A DNA stretch of 64,000 bases, from contig JAHBTB010000001.1 in assembly GCA_019638795.1 (NCBI GenBank), positions 186,001 through 250,000 on the forward strand, in the 5' to 3' direction. The translations under genes and the position numbers were made by a program. A model generated the notes under the pieces. That model ran no database searches. It was not told the origin of the DNA and was given only the letters and a program-made list of their open reading frames with translations. Shown piece after piece: positions 16,220 to 24,585 of this stretch. Positions within the stretch are counted from its first letter, which is position 1. Every line of letters begins with the position of its first letter. This DNA comes from Fimbriimonadaceae bacterium. GTDB taxonomy: Bacteria > Armatimonadota > Fimbriimonadia > Fimbriimonadales > Fimbriimonadaceae.

Positions 16220-17323
16220 CTACACCGGAAGAGCCGTCGACACCGAAGCCGCCAGCACCTCGTCCACCGTGACCTCGCGGCCCAGCTTCTGCGACAAGTA
16301 GATGCCGTCCGAGACCAGCATCGTCTGGAGCGCCACTTCCGCCGTCTCCATCAAGGGGCACCGCCCCAGCAGGGCGGCGATCCAGTGGGCCTGCGGCTCG
16401 CCGTACATCGCCCCGTCGCCCACCACGTTGTCCCAGATATAGCGCGCCGTGCCCAGTTCGGCGGTGCAGTTGACGGGGACGTCGCCGATGTTCGTGAAGT
16501 AGCCGAACGGCGACACCCGCACGCCGCCCTTGTCACCCAAGACGTACGACCCTTCGAAGGAGTCCAGGTGCGCCGCCCACGCCTCGACGAGGTCCATGGA
16601 CATGTCGCCGGCGAACCGTACCAGGCCGACGGCGAACTCCTCCACGTCCATCCCCGACGTCTCCTTCCGCTTCGGGTCCATGGCGATGCGTTGGTACGTC
16701 TTCCCACTGATCCGCTCCACCGGCGGGTTACCCATCAGCCACAGGACCTGAGAGATGTGATAGACCCCCATGTCATAGAGGGCGCCGCCGCTCGCCTTCG
16801 CCTTCTGGACAAAGCTTGGCGTGCCGTAGCCGTCCACATACGGCCGGCCCCGGCGTCGAAAGCCGGTCGACCGGGCGTGGTAGACCTTGCCCAAATGGCC
16901 GTCCGTGACGAGTTGCTTGGCCGCGCGCGCCTCGTTGCTGTGCAGAGTCACGAACTGGATGTGGAGTTTCTTGCCCGTGGACTTGCTCGCTTCCATCATC
17001 GCCACGGCGTCGACATAAGAGCCCGCCATCGGCTTCTCGCAATAGACGTGCTTGCCAGCGTTCAGCGCCGCCACCGTGACCGGGGAGTGAAGGTTGTTGT
17101 GGAGGCACACGTCCACCGCGTCGATGTCTTCCCGCGCCAGCAACTCGCGGAAGTCTGTGGTCACAAAACCGGGGCCGAACTCCTCGTTGGCTTTCTTGAC
17201 CGCCTCCGTGTCGACGTCGCAGAAGGCGACCATCTCCGCCTCCGGGATACCCTTGTAGGTGCGCATGTGGTGCTGCGCGATCTGCCCGCAGCCGATGATG
17301 CCGATCTTGATCCTGTCGCTCAT
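16220..17323 (-). CDS. Gfo/Idh/MocA family NAD(P)-dependent oxidoreductase
   Basis: The protein has 367 residues. The N-terminal Rossmann fold has IGIIGCGQIAQHH (residues 7-19) and the family signature EKP (96-98, in YCEKPMAG). The C-terminal alpha/beta domain begins after about 120, with YDMGVYHISQVLWLMG. Members oxidise or reduce sugars and sugar derivatives, often at C3 or C1. The GH20 and GH2 genes upstream on the same strand (93-nt gap) suggest a sugar released by them as substrate, but that is inference. Confidence 0.9.
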   Translation of the reverse strand: MSDRIKIGIIGCGQIAQHHMRTYKGIPEAEMVAFCDVDTEAVKKANEEFGPGFVTTDFRELLAREDIDAVDVCLHNNLHSPVTVAALNAGKHVYCEKPMAGSYVDAVAMMEASKSTGKKLHIQFVTLHSNEARAAKQLVTDGHLGKVYHARSTGFRRRGRPYVDGYGTPSFVQKAKASGGALYDMGVYHISQVLWLMGNPPVERISGKTYQRIAMDPKRKETSGMDVEEFAVGLVRFAGDMSMDLVEAWAAHLDSFEGSYVLGDKGGVRVSPFGYFTNIGDVPVNCTAELGTARYIWDNVVGDGAMYGEPQAHWIAALLGRCPLMETAEVALQTMLVSDGIYLSQKLGREVTVDEVLAASVSTALPV

Positions 17324-17416
17324 GGTCGATGAAATCCTCGGCGACGATACCCCTCCCCGACCGGCCTCGACACGTTGGTCGCCGCGGTTGTCGGGGAGGA
17401 TTTTGTCTCGGTCGGT

Positions 17417-19609
17417 CTAGAGCTTTCTCGTCTTGCCGTCCGGGCCGGTGACTTCGAGCGACAAGGAATGCGCCCCGCCGGCCTCAAAGTAGCGCACCTG
17501 GAGCGGGTAGACGCCACGCTGGAGGCGCACCCGGCCCCGCTGGACCGCCGCTCCGTGGGGGCCGTCGTTGTCGACGACCTGGGCGCCCGCCAGCCATAAC
17601 ATCGAGCCGTCGTCACTGGTCAGGGAGAACGTGTAGTCTCCGTCCCGGTCGGCGAGGAACCACCCTTTGAAGTCAAGGGCGTACGGTTTGTCTTCGGGCG
17701 CCCCCTGCAGACCGATGGAGTTGGCGACCGACGTGGCCGCGTTGGCAAACGCCGACTCCTTCGGGCAGGCGTCAAACTTGCCCGAGATCATCCGGCGCTG
17801 GAACGTCGTCTGGGTCAGGCTGGTCGCCCTCGGCCCCTCCAGCTTCACCGCGTCCAACACCGTCTCGTCGCTCTTCGTGCCGTCGGGCAAGAAGTACGCC
17901 AACCGCAACCGCTGCGTCTTGTCGATCACCAGTGACTCCGGCGCCACCGCCGAGTCCGTCGTCGGAGCCGTGCCGTCGCTGGTGTAGCGGAGCAGTGCCC
18001 CCTCGATCGGGGGCTTGCCGAAGGGCAGGGTCTGCTTGTCGTAGAAGACCGCGGCGGTGTAGGCGAGGCCCGGCCTCGGCACCATGTACTTCACCTTGAG
18101 CTTGCTCAGCACGGCATATTGCGCCTCCAACCGCTTCTCAAACTCGGGCCATGAACGACCCTCCAGCGGACTCCACAATGCCTCTGCCATCGCCAGACCC
18201 CGCGGGTAGACCATCGACATCAGACGGTCGTAGTTGGTGATCCATTCCGTCCACAGGTTGGCCTGACCGCCCAAGACCAGCTTGCCTTGTTCGGGCGTCA
18301 GGGCCTTGGGGACCGGGTCGAACTCATACGCCTTCTCGGTGGAGATCGACGAGTAAGGGTAGTCAAAGTAGCAATGCGACGTCGGCGACATGACGACCTT
18401 ATGGTTCGACTTGGCCGCCGCGACACCGCCGTCGATGCCGCGCCAACTCATCACCGCCGCCCCCGGTGCCAGCCCACCCTCCAAGATCTCGTCCCAACCG
18501 ATCAGGTGCTTGCCGTGGTCGTCCAACCACTTGTCAAAGTGGCGGATGATGTAGCTCTGGAGCTCGTGGCTGTCCTTGAGCCCTTCCTTCTTCTTGAGGG
18601 CGTCGCAGTCCTTGCAGTTGTCCCACCAGGTCTTCTCCACTTCGTCGCCGCCGATGTGGACGTACTGCGACGGGAACAGGGCGATGACCTCGGTCAGGAC
18701 GTCTTCGAGGAACTTGTACGTGGCCGCCTTGCCCGGACACAACGTGTTCTGCTTCCCGCGCTTGTCGAACACCGCTTGGGCCGCCGCGTCCCGCGGCGTG
18801 CAACGGACCTGGGGGTTGGTGTCCAGGACGGCTTGCTCATGTCCGGGTAGTTCGATCTCCGGCACGACGGTGATGTGCCGCTCCTTGGCATAGGCGATGA
18901 CGTCCTTGATCTGCTCCTGGGTGTAGAAGCCGCCGTACACCTGTTGCTTGCCGTCCGGCTTGACAAAGTCAAGCGGACCGCCCCACTTGCCGTCGCCCTT
19001 CCGCCAAGCCCCGACTTCGGTCAGCTCCGGATGGCTCTTGATCTGGATGCGCCAGCCGCCGTCGTCGACAAGGTGCCAGTGGAACACGTTGAACTTGTAA
19101 AACGCCATCGTGTCCAGCATGTGCTTGACCTCGTCCACGGTGAAAAAGTGCCGCGACACGTCGAGCATCTGACCCCGCCAAGCGAACCGTGGTTTGTCTT
19201 CCAACGTCCCGCACGGGACCGGCTTGCCGAGCAACGCCAGTTGCTTGATCGTCTGGGCCGCGTAGAACAGGCCCGTCTCCGTCTTCGCCGCCGCCACCAG
19301 GCTGTCGGGGGTCACGACCATCGCATACCCCTCCTCGCCCAGGTCTTCGTTGCCGGGGTCTAGCGCCAGGGTGATCCCTGCCCCGTCGCTCGCCCCGAGG
19401 TCGGCCAGCTTGACCTGGTGCCCCAAGATGGTGGTCAGTTGCGATCCGAGCTTGATTCCCGAGACACCAGCGGGCCCCGGCGCGGTGATCGAAGCGACAC
19501 TCTTGATGTCGAACGTGCCGGCGATCGCATTGAACTCCGGGGGTCGGGGGATGACGGGCCAGACGGCCGCCTGGGCCGTCGCGACACTGGCAAGAAGGCT
19601 AGTCAGCAC
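17417..19609 (-). CDS. Beta-N-acetylhexosaminidase, GH20, with C-terminal PA14 domain
   Basis: The protein has 730 residues with an N-terminal signal-like segment. A GH20b domain occupies about residues 18-135, then the catalytic barrel from RGQMLDVSRHFF. The catalytic Asp-Glu pair is in HIGGDEV (D322, E323), and WHLVDDGGWR matches the family. The C-terminus (about 590-725) is PA14-like, with WFLADRDGDYTFSLTSDDGS. GH20 enzymes remove terminal GlcNAc or GalNAc by substrate-assisted catalysis, here probably in periplasm or outside the cell. The GTG start lies 10 nt after the beta-mannosidase stop, so the two are co-transcribed. Together they could trim N-glycan-like or chitin oligosaccharides. 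Confidence 0.94.
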   Translation of the reverse strand: MLTSLLASVATAQAAVWPVIPRPPEFNAIAGTFDIKSVASITAPGPAGVSGIKLGSQLTTILGHQVKLADLGASDGAGITLALDPGNEDLGEEGYAMVVTPDSLVAAAKTETGLFYAAQTIKQLALLGKPVPCGTLEDKPRFAWRGQMLDVSRHFFTVDEVKHMLDTMAFYKFNVFHWHLVDDGGWRIQIKSHPELTEVGAWRKGDGKWGGPLDFVKPDGKQQVYGGFYTQEQIKDVIAYAKERHITVVPEIELPGHEQAVLDTNPQVRCTPRDAAAQAVFDKRGKQNTLCPGKAATYKFLEDVLTEVIALFPSQYVHIGGDEVEKTWWDNCKDCDALKKKEGLKDSHELQSYIIRHFDKWLDDHGKHLIGWDEILEGGLAPGAAVMSWRGIDGGVAAAKSNHKVVMSPTSHCYFDYPYSSISTEKAYEFDPVPKALTPEQGKLVLGGQANLWTEWITNYDRLMSMVYPRGLAMAEALWSPLEGRSWPEFEKRLEAQYAVLSKLKVKYMVPRPGLAYTAAVFYDKQTLPFGKPPIEGALLRYTSDGTAPTTDSAVAPESLVIDKTQRLRLAYFLPDGTKSDETVLDAVKLEGPRATSLTQTTFQRRMISGKFDACPKESAFANAATSVANSIGLQGAPEDKPYALDFKGWFLADRDGDYTFSLTSDDGSMLWLAGAQVVDNDGPHGAAVQRGRVRLQRGVYPLQVRYFEAGGAHSLSLEVTGPDGKTRKL

Positions 19610-19618
19610 CCGCCAAGC

Positions 19619-22078
19619 TTACACCTTGGCCGGCTCTCCCGACGCCATGTCGACCGCCACCCGTCCGGCCAAGCACCGGGCCTTGAGGTTCTCGGGCTCC
19701 ACTCCAGGGTCCAGCCGGACCACCGGGTCGACGCCGGTCACCGGGTTCCATCCTGGGCTCGGGGCCCCCTCGGTCTGGTACGGGCACCACGGTTCGTCCC
19801 ACACGACGAGGTCGGCGACAAAGCCTTTGACCCGCACCTCGACCACGTCGCCGGTCACCACCTCGACCTTTGGCGTCGCGAGCTGCATGTCTTTGGGTTC
19901 GGCGAGCAGGCACCACCTCTCCCTCGGCGCACCCGGCTCAAGAGTCGCCGAGACCGCCGTGCGCGACGCGGACAGGGACGAGACGTCCAGGGTCGCCACC
20001 ACGCGCCGTTCGCCCGCCGCCAGGGTCACCGACTCGACAAGCTCCGTCTTGGTCTCGCCGGTCAGGGTGTCGACCGCGCGCACCGTCAAGGTCCCTGCCG
20101 CCGCCGACTGACCGTCGTTTACGGCCCAGACGCGCACCGCCTGGCCCGTGTTCTCAAGGCACAGCACAACGTCAGCGTAGAGCCTCTCAAGCTCGAACCC
20201 AGCCGGTTTGAGGTTCCGGAGGTAGTCCTGCACCGCCCAGCTTTCCACTGGCCAGCAGTCGTTGAACTGCCAAATCAGGCTGCCTTTGCAAAAGTCGGAC
20301 CGACGGTAGTACTCGATGCCGAACCGCAGGGCGTCCCGCTGGTTGAGTTGGCTGGTGTACACCCAGTCCTCCAGGTCCTTGGCACGCGGGTAGTGGATTT
20401 CAACGTAGCTCTGGAACTTCACCCGCGTCTTGCCGGTCTTGTCGTGCCAGTCGGCTTGAGGGAACGGGAACGGCAGGCTGCCGACGTCGTCGGTCAGAAG
20501 GGTCGAGTCCCAAAGGTCAAGCGAGCACGAGGACGCAAACCCGAACTCCGAACTGAATCGGGTGGTCGAGTCTTGGTAATGGACCCAGTCCCCCCGGCCG
20601 TGCCACACGTCCCAGTAGTGCTGGTCCCCGTACCGCCCCATGTTCACCCCGGTGGCGTGCTCGTTCGTCACCTTGCCGTCGGGGGCGGAGCCGATGGGGC
20701 TGCTCGGGATGTAACTGTGACCGGGGTCAAGTTGGGCCAGCACCTCGGGCAATGTCCCTTCGTAAATCGGCAGGCCGTAGTAGCGTGGCGGACTTTTCTC
20801 CAGCCCACCCCACTTCCCTTCCCACATCGTGTGGTTCTCGTTGTTGCCGCACCACAGGGCCAGGCAAGCACGGTCGCGCAGCCGCTTGATGTGGTAGGCC
20901 GCCTCGGCGGCCACGACCGCCCGGGCCGCCTCGTCGTCGGGGTAATAGCTGCACCCGAACGGAAAGTCTTGCCACACCATGATCCCAAGGGCGTCGCAGG
21001 CGTCGTAGAAGTCCTCGGACTCATACATACCGCCGCCCCACACGCGCAGCATGTTCATGTTCAGGTCGCGGCAGACCGCCACCTGGTCCCAGTAGTCGTC
21101 ACGGGTGACCCGCGACGGGAAGGAGTCGTTCGGTATCCAGTTGGCCCCACGGGCGAAGACCGGGACACCGTTCACCTCGAAGGTGAACGACTCGCCGACT
21201 TCGTCGGCCTCGCGGCGCAAGACGATCGAACGCAACCCGACGTTCTTCGTCAGGGTATGGTCCCCGAGCGTCGCTTCGAGCGGGTAAAGCGTCTGTTCGC
21301 CCATCCCGTTGGGCCACCAGAGGTCTCCGGCGACCTCGAAACTGGCGTCCTTCCCTGCTTTGGTCTGCCCCATGAAGGTGACGCTCAACTCGCCCTCGCC
21401 TTCAACTTCGGCTTCGACCCATACCCGGTGACGCCCGTCACCCAATCCCTCTTGGTGGACCGACAACTGGGTGATCCGGCTGGAAAACTCCAGAAGCCGG
21501 ACCGGCCGCCAGACACCCGCCGACACGAGCCTGGGGCCCCAGTCCCAGCCCGACATGCACTGGACCTTGCGGACAAACGCCCTCTCGTCAAACTGCGCCG
21601 TGTCCCACGCCAACCCTTCCTTCTCGAAATAGGCCCGGCGTCGCTCAGCCCCGACCTTGATCGGCGACTCGAACACCACCGAGACCTCGTTGGCCCCTTC
21701 GGTCAGCAAGTCGGTCACGTCGACCTCCAGGGGGACGAACATGTTGTCGTGGGTGGCGACCACCGCACCGTTCAGCGACACGGAGCAGACCGTGTCCAGA
21801 CCTTCGAACCGCAAGACCCGGCGCGGCAGGTCGGTGTCTGCCTTCCAGTCAAAGCTCGTCCGGTACTCCCAGCGCTCAAAGTCCACCCACCGCGCCCCAA
21901 ACTCGAGCATGCGGCAAAACGGGTCGGCGATGACCCCGGCCCGCTCCAGGTCTAGGTGGACGTGGCCGGGGACGACCGCGTCCAGCCACCCGGGGGTGCC
22001 GTTGTGGTTTTGCGGATAACCTGGACCTTCAAGCAAAAGACGAAACTGCCAACCAGAGTCAAGCGTGCGTGTTCGCAT
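19619..22078 (-). CDS. Beta-mannosidase, GH2
   Basis: The protein has 819 residues and no signal peptide, so it is probably cytoplasmic. The GH2 order is kept: sugar-binding sandwich (about 1-185), immunoglobulin-like domain (185-290), then a TIM barrel. The acid/base glutamate is in WCGNNE (E414) and the nucleophile in SSEFGF (E511). NMLRVWGGGMYESEDFYDACD is typical of beta-mannosidases rather than beta-galactosidases or glucuronidases. It releases terminal beta-mannose, for example from N-glycan cores or manno-oligosaccharides. A stable hairpin lies in the 129-nt gap upstream, after the lipoprotein gene. Confidence 0.94.
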   Translation of the reverse strand: MRTRTLDSGWQFRLLLEGPGYPQNHNGTPGWLDAVVPGHVHLDLERAGVIADPFCRMLEFGARWVDFERWEYRTSFDWKADTDLPRRVLRFEGLDTVCSVSLNGAVVATHDNMFVPLEVDVTDLLTEGANEVSVVFESPIKVGAERRRAYFEKEGLAWDTAQFDERAFVRKVQCMSGWDWGPRLVSAGVWRPVRLLEFSSRITQLSVHQEGLGDGRHRVWVEAEVEGEGELSVTFMGQTKAGKDASFEVAGDLWWPNGMGEQTLYPLEATLGDHTLTKNVGLRSIVLRREADEVGESFTFEVNGVPVFARGANWIPNDSFPSRVTRDDYWDQVAVCRDLNMNMLRVWGGGMYESEDFYDACDALGIMVWQDFPFGCSYYPDDEAARAVVAAEAAYHIKRLRDRACLALWCGNNENHTMWEGKWGGLEKSPPRYYGLPIYEGTLPEVLAQLDPGHSYIPSSPIGSAPDGKVTNEHATGVNMGRYGDQHYWDVWHGRGDWVHYQDSTTRFSSEFGFASSCSLDLWDSTLLTDDVGSLPFPFPQADWHDKTGKTRVKFQSYVEIHYPRAKDLEDWVYTSQLNQRDALRFGIEYYRRSDFCKGSLIWQFNDCWPVESWAVQDYLRNLKPAGFELERLYADVVLCLENTGQAVRVWAVNDGQSAAAGTLTVRAVDTLTGETKTELVESVTLAAGERRVVATLDVSSLSASRTAVSATLEPGAPRERWCLLAEPKDMQLATPKVEVVTGDVVEVRVKGFVADLVVWDEPWCPYQTEGAPSPGWNPVTGVDPVVRLDPGVEPENLKARCLAGRVAVDMASGEPAKV

Positions 22079-22171
22079 CAGAGTTCTTCGGGATCGTACT
22101 CGGGCTTGGGTCGAGGCACAGAGTCACGGTAGGCGTCGCGCCAAGCCCGGCCGCGACGTGGTCTGGGTTGT

Positions 22172-22198
22172 CGGGGGCGCCCAGGCTGGGCACCCCCG
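22172..22198 (-). terminator. Hairpin between the lipoprotein and beta-mannosidase genes
   Basis: An 11-bp GC-rich stem with one mismatch and a 3-nt loop, lying just after the lipoprotein gene. It lacks a U-tract. It may terminate or attenuate the regulator-pseudopilin-lipoprotein transcript. Confidence 0.45.
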
Positions 22199-22207
22199 GT
22201 TTGGCGG

Positions 22208-22441
22208 TCAACCGCCGTTCTTGATGTTGTCAGGCACGTTGATCGGGCCTGACCCGGCGGGCGGTCCCGACGGGGCCCCGTTCGCCGGCCCCCCTGGCTG
22301 GCCAGGCCCGCGCCAGTTGGCCGGCGGGGCAGAGCGTTGGAAGTCTTCCTTCTTCGGCTCGGGCTGCGAACCTTCCGAACCGCACCCGGTCAGGGCCAAT
22401 GCCCCGACAGCGAGCGCGGCGATGAGCAGTGTCGTCCTCAT
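22208..22441 (-). CDS. Small proline/glycine-rich lipoprotein
   Basis: The precursor has 77 residues. The signal peptide ends in the lipobox LTGC (cysteine about residue 19), followed by GSEGSQPEPKKEDF and a low-complexity Pro/Gly/Ala tail. It begins 2 nt after the pseudopilin gene, so it is in the same operon. The lipid anchor should place it at the outer face of a membrane. The function is unknown. Confidence 0.8.
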   Translation of the reverse strand: MRTTLLIAALAVGALALTGCGSEGSQPEPKKEDFQRSAPPANWRGPGQPGGPANGAPSGPPAGSGPINVPDNIKNGG

Positions 22442-22443
22442 GC

Positions 22444-23295
22444 TCACTCGTACCGCGTGGCGTCCCACATCTTCCAGTAGCCGCTCTCCTTGCAGCCACC
22501 GGCTTGACCAGCCGCCGTGCCCTTGGCGATGTCGACGGTGGCCGTCGGCTTCATGGACTTGGAGTGGCCGTCAGTGAACGCGACGGGAGACTGTCCGCCA
22601 TAGCCGTCATAAATGACGCCGTTGTAGCTTCCGTCCGGAGGCGACCACGGGCCGTTCTTCTGGCCGGGGAGCGACACGCCGTTGTCGATGCCGTCCGACA
22701 TGAGCAATGTCGCGGCCCACGGGCTGTAGACGCCCTGGATACCGCCCTGCATCCACGAGGTCGGGTGCATCTTGAACCGGGTGGCGAAGATGATCGTCTC
22801 CGAAGGCAGCGGGATGGCGGTGGCGCTACGCGGCGAGTTGTAATCGTTCGTCCAGCTCCGGTTGGACTGGATGACGCCGATCATGTCCCAGCCGCCCCAG
22901 CTCGGGGAGCACCGGCCGGCAAAGATGCCGTTGCCCGGATAGCTGAAGTTCGGGCCGCTGTCAAACCCGTCGGTCGGCGGGTTCTTATGGCTGTCGCTCG
23001 GGTCAAGGAAGATACCGAAGTTCTTCATGTACGGCTGCGTCGCCATCTGCCACGTCATCTGCCAGCCCCAGCCGTTACCCGGCCCAGGCTCGCCCTCCGC
23101 GCAGAAGTTGTCGTCGTAGTCGTTGGTGTACATCAACGACGCGAGGATCAACTGCTTTGTGTTGCTGAGTGACGCGGCCTTCTTCGCGGCGGCCTTCGCC
23201 TGCGCGAAGACCGGGAAGAGGATCGCCGCCAAGATGGCGATGATCGCGATGACAACGAGTAGCTCGATGAGTGTGAATGCTGAGTTACGTTTCAA
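22444..23295 (-). CDS. Prepilin-type N-terminal / DUF1559-like pseudopilin
   Basis: The protein has 283 residues from a TTG start. The class III signal is MKRNSAF then TLIELLVVIAIIAIL, with the conserved Glu at position +5 of the mature helix, so it should be cleaved by a prepilin peptidase. The globular part ends with an H-x-DG-like element (SPVAFTDGHSK), typical of the large DUF1559/H-X9-DG family. The TTG overlaps the stop of the upstream regulator gene (TTGA), and GAGG lies 9 nt upstream. Members are thought to be pseudopilins of a type II secretion or pilus-like machine. Coupling to a sugar-type regulator is unusual. Confidence 0.88.
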   Translation of the reverse strand: MKRNSAFTLIELLVVIAIIAILAAILFPVFAQAKAAAKKAASLSNTKQLILASLMYTNDYDDNFCAEGEPGPGNGWGWQMTWQMATQPYMKNFGIFLDPSDSHKNPPTDGFDSGPNFSYPGNGIFAGRCSPSWGGWDMIGVIQSNRSWTNDYNSPRSATAIPLPSETIIFATRFKMHPTSWMQGGIQGVYSPWAATLLMSDGIDNGVSLPGQKNGPWSPPDGSYNGVIYDGYGGQSPVAFTDGHSKSMKPTATVDIAKGTAAGQAGGCKESGYWKMWDATRYE

Positions 23296-24488
23296 GATAC
23301 GGGACCTCTTCGTCGAATGGTCTGGGGACGCAGCGTCGCCGCCGCACCCGAAGTCGTGGGACGCCCCCGGTGGGAGAACACGACCATCGTGTCGTGCTCC
23401 CCGTCCAGGGTCGCGGCCGAATTGACAGATGTCCCCCGCACGACGATCTCGTGTCGGGCGACTCGGCGCAGGGGAGGCCCCTGCCGGTCCCGCATCCTGG
23501 CCATCATCCGGTCGATGGCCAAGCGGGCAAAATCGTCCCAGTCGCAATGGGCGGCGGTCAGGTCGCGACCGCCGATCCGCACCCCGATGTCGTCGCCGAT
23601 CGTGGCGATCGCCATGTCCTCGGGGACGCGAAGGCCGGCGCGCAGGACCGACTCGGCGACTTCGGGCGCAAACTGGTCTTGCAGGACCAGCAGCGCGTCA
23701 GGCCGGTCGGCCTCGCCCAGGCGCGCGTCCAGCGCCCTGAGGTCGACATTGGGCATACCGCTGGTCAGGGTGAACAGGAAATCCTTGGTGTAGGGTTGCA
23801 GTCCGTTGGCGAAGCAACCGTGCATGTAGCCGTTGAAGCGTTCTTGGGTGACGTCCAGCATGTCGAACATCCCCGTGACGCCGATGCGCTTCCTCCCCGT
23901 CTTGGCCAAGTGGGTCACCAGTTCGAACGCCATCTGGTGGTTGTCCAGGGTGATGAGGTCGGTCGGGCACCGCCAGATCGTGTGGTCCAGGGCGACGACG
24001 GGGATCCGCTGGGCGACGTCCACCGTCTTGACCGGGTCGGGAAAACCCTCGTACGACCACACGAACGCCGCGCACGCGCCCTTGTCAATGGCGTACTCCA
24101 TGCCTTCCGCGACACCGAACGTCGTGCTGTCAATGTGGAGCAGGCTGTAGCCCATCTCAAGCAACTGGGCGCTCATCTGGGAAAACAGCCGTCCGAGGAC
24201 CACGGTCGAGCTATCAATGAACGCGATCGTGCGCGACTGGCTCTGCCGACCACGACGGGCGACGACACCGCGGTTGGGCACGGACTCCGCGTGCCCTCCC
24301 TCGACCAACAACCCTAACGCGCGGCGAACCGTCGTCCGGCTGACCCCAAACGCCTCCGTCAGTTCACGCTCGGTCGGGAAGAACGAACCACTGGGCACGA
24401 CCCCGGTGTCGATCCAACCGACAAGGTCGTCGGCAATGGACCGCGAGGAGCGCCCTTCGCTCTTGGGCTTGGCACCGTCGCCTTGCAC
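23292..24488 (-). CDS. GntR-HTH / LacI-type sugar-binding transcription regulator
   Basis: The protein has 398 residues. An N-terminal winged-helix GntR domain (about residues 12-80) has SGSFFPTERELTEAFGVSRTTVRRAL. The C-terminal periplasmic-binding-protein-like effector domain (about 88-360) has LITLDNHQMAFELVTHLAK and RIGVTGMFDM. This is the AraR-type layout, whose members are repressors released by a sugar. The GTG start has no Shine-Dalgarno but a TATACT -10-like box 7 nt upstream, suggesting a leaderless mRNA. It is divergent from the GH5-like gene and coupled to the pseudopilin gene. Likely targets are the flanking glycosidase genes. Confidence 0.88.
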   Translation of the reverse strand: MQGDGAKPKSEGRSSRSIADDLVGWIDTGVVPSGSFFPTERELTEAFGVSRTTVRRALGLLVEGGHAESVPNRGVVARRGRQSQSRTIAFIDSSTVVLGRLFSQMSAQLLEMGYSLLHIDSTTFGVAEGMEYAIDKGACAAFVWSYEGFPDPVKTVDVAQRIPVVALDHTIWRCPTDLITLDNHQMAFELVTHLAKTGRKRIGVTGMFDMLDVTQERFNGYMHGCFANGLQPYTKDFLFTLTSGMPNVDLRALDARLGEADRPDALLVLQDQFAPEVAESVLRAGLRVPEDMAIATIGDDIGVRIGGRDLTAAHCDWDDFARLAIDRMMARMRDRQGPPLRRVARHEIVVRGTSVNSAATLDGEHDTMVVFSHRGRPTTSGAAATLRPQTIRRRGPVS

Positions 24489-24585
24489 GACAAAAAGTAT
24501 ACAACATGACCTTCATAACAAGACAATCTGAAGACATGGTTTTTCCCAAAGCATCCCAGTGGTACATTAGTTTTCAAGGCCGACG
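24489..24585. promoter_or_regulatory. Divergent promoter/operator region, regulator and GH5-like gene
   Basis: A 97-nt AT-rich gap lies in a GC-rich genome. On the minus strand, TATACT (24496-24501) sits 7 nt before the regulator's GTG. GTATAC within it is a palindrome that could also be a half-operator for the GntR-type protein. On the plus strand, TACATT near 24562-24567 could be the -10 for the glycosidase gene. Both genes would then be controlled from this gap. Confidence 0.45.

Noticed and set aside
19418-21955. 845-codon open frame on the plus strand
   Set aside because: Fully antisense to the GH2 beta-mannosidase and GH20 genes, both with intact active sites; composition is Arg/Pro/His-rich without motifs.
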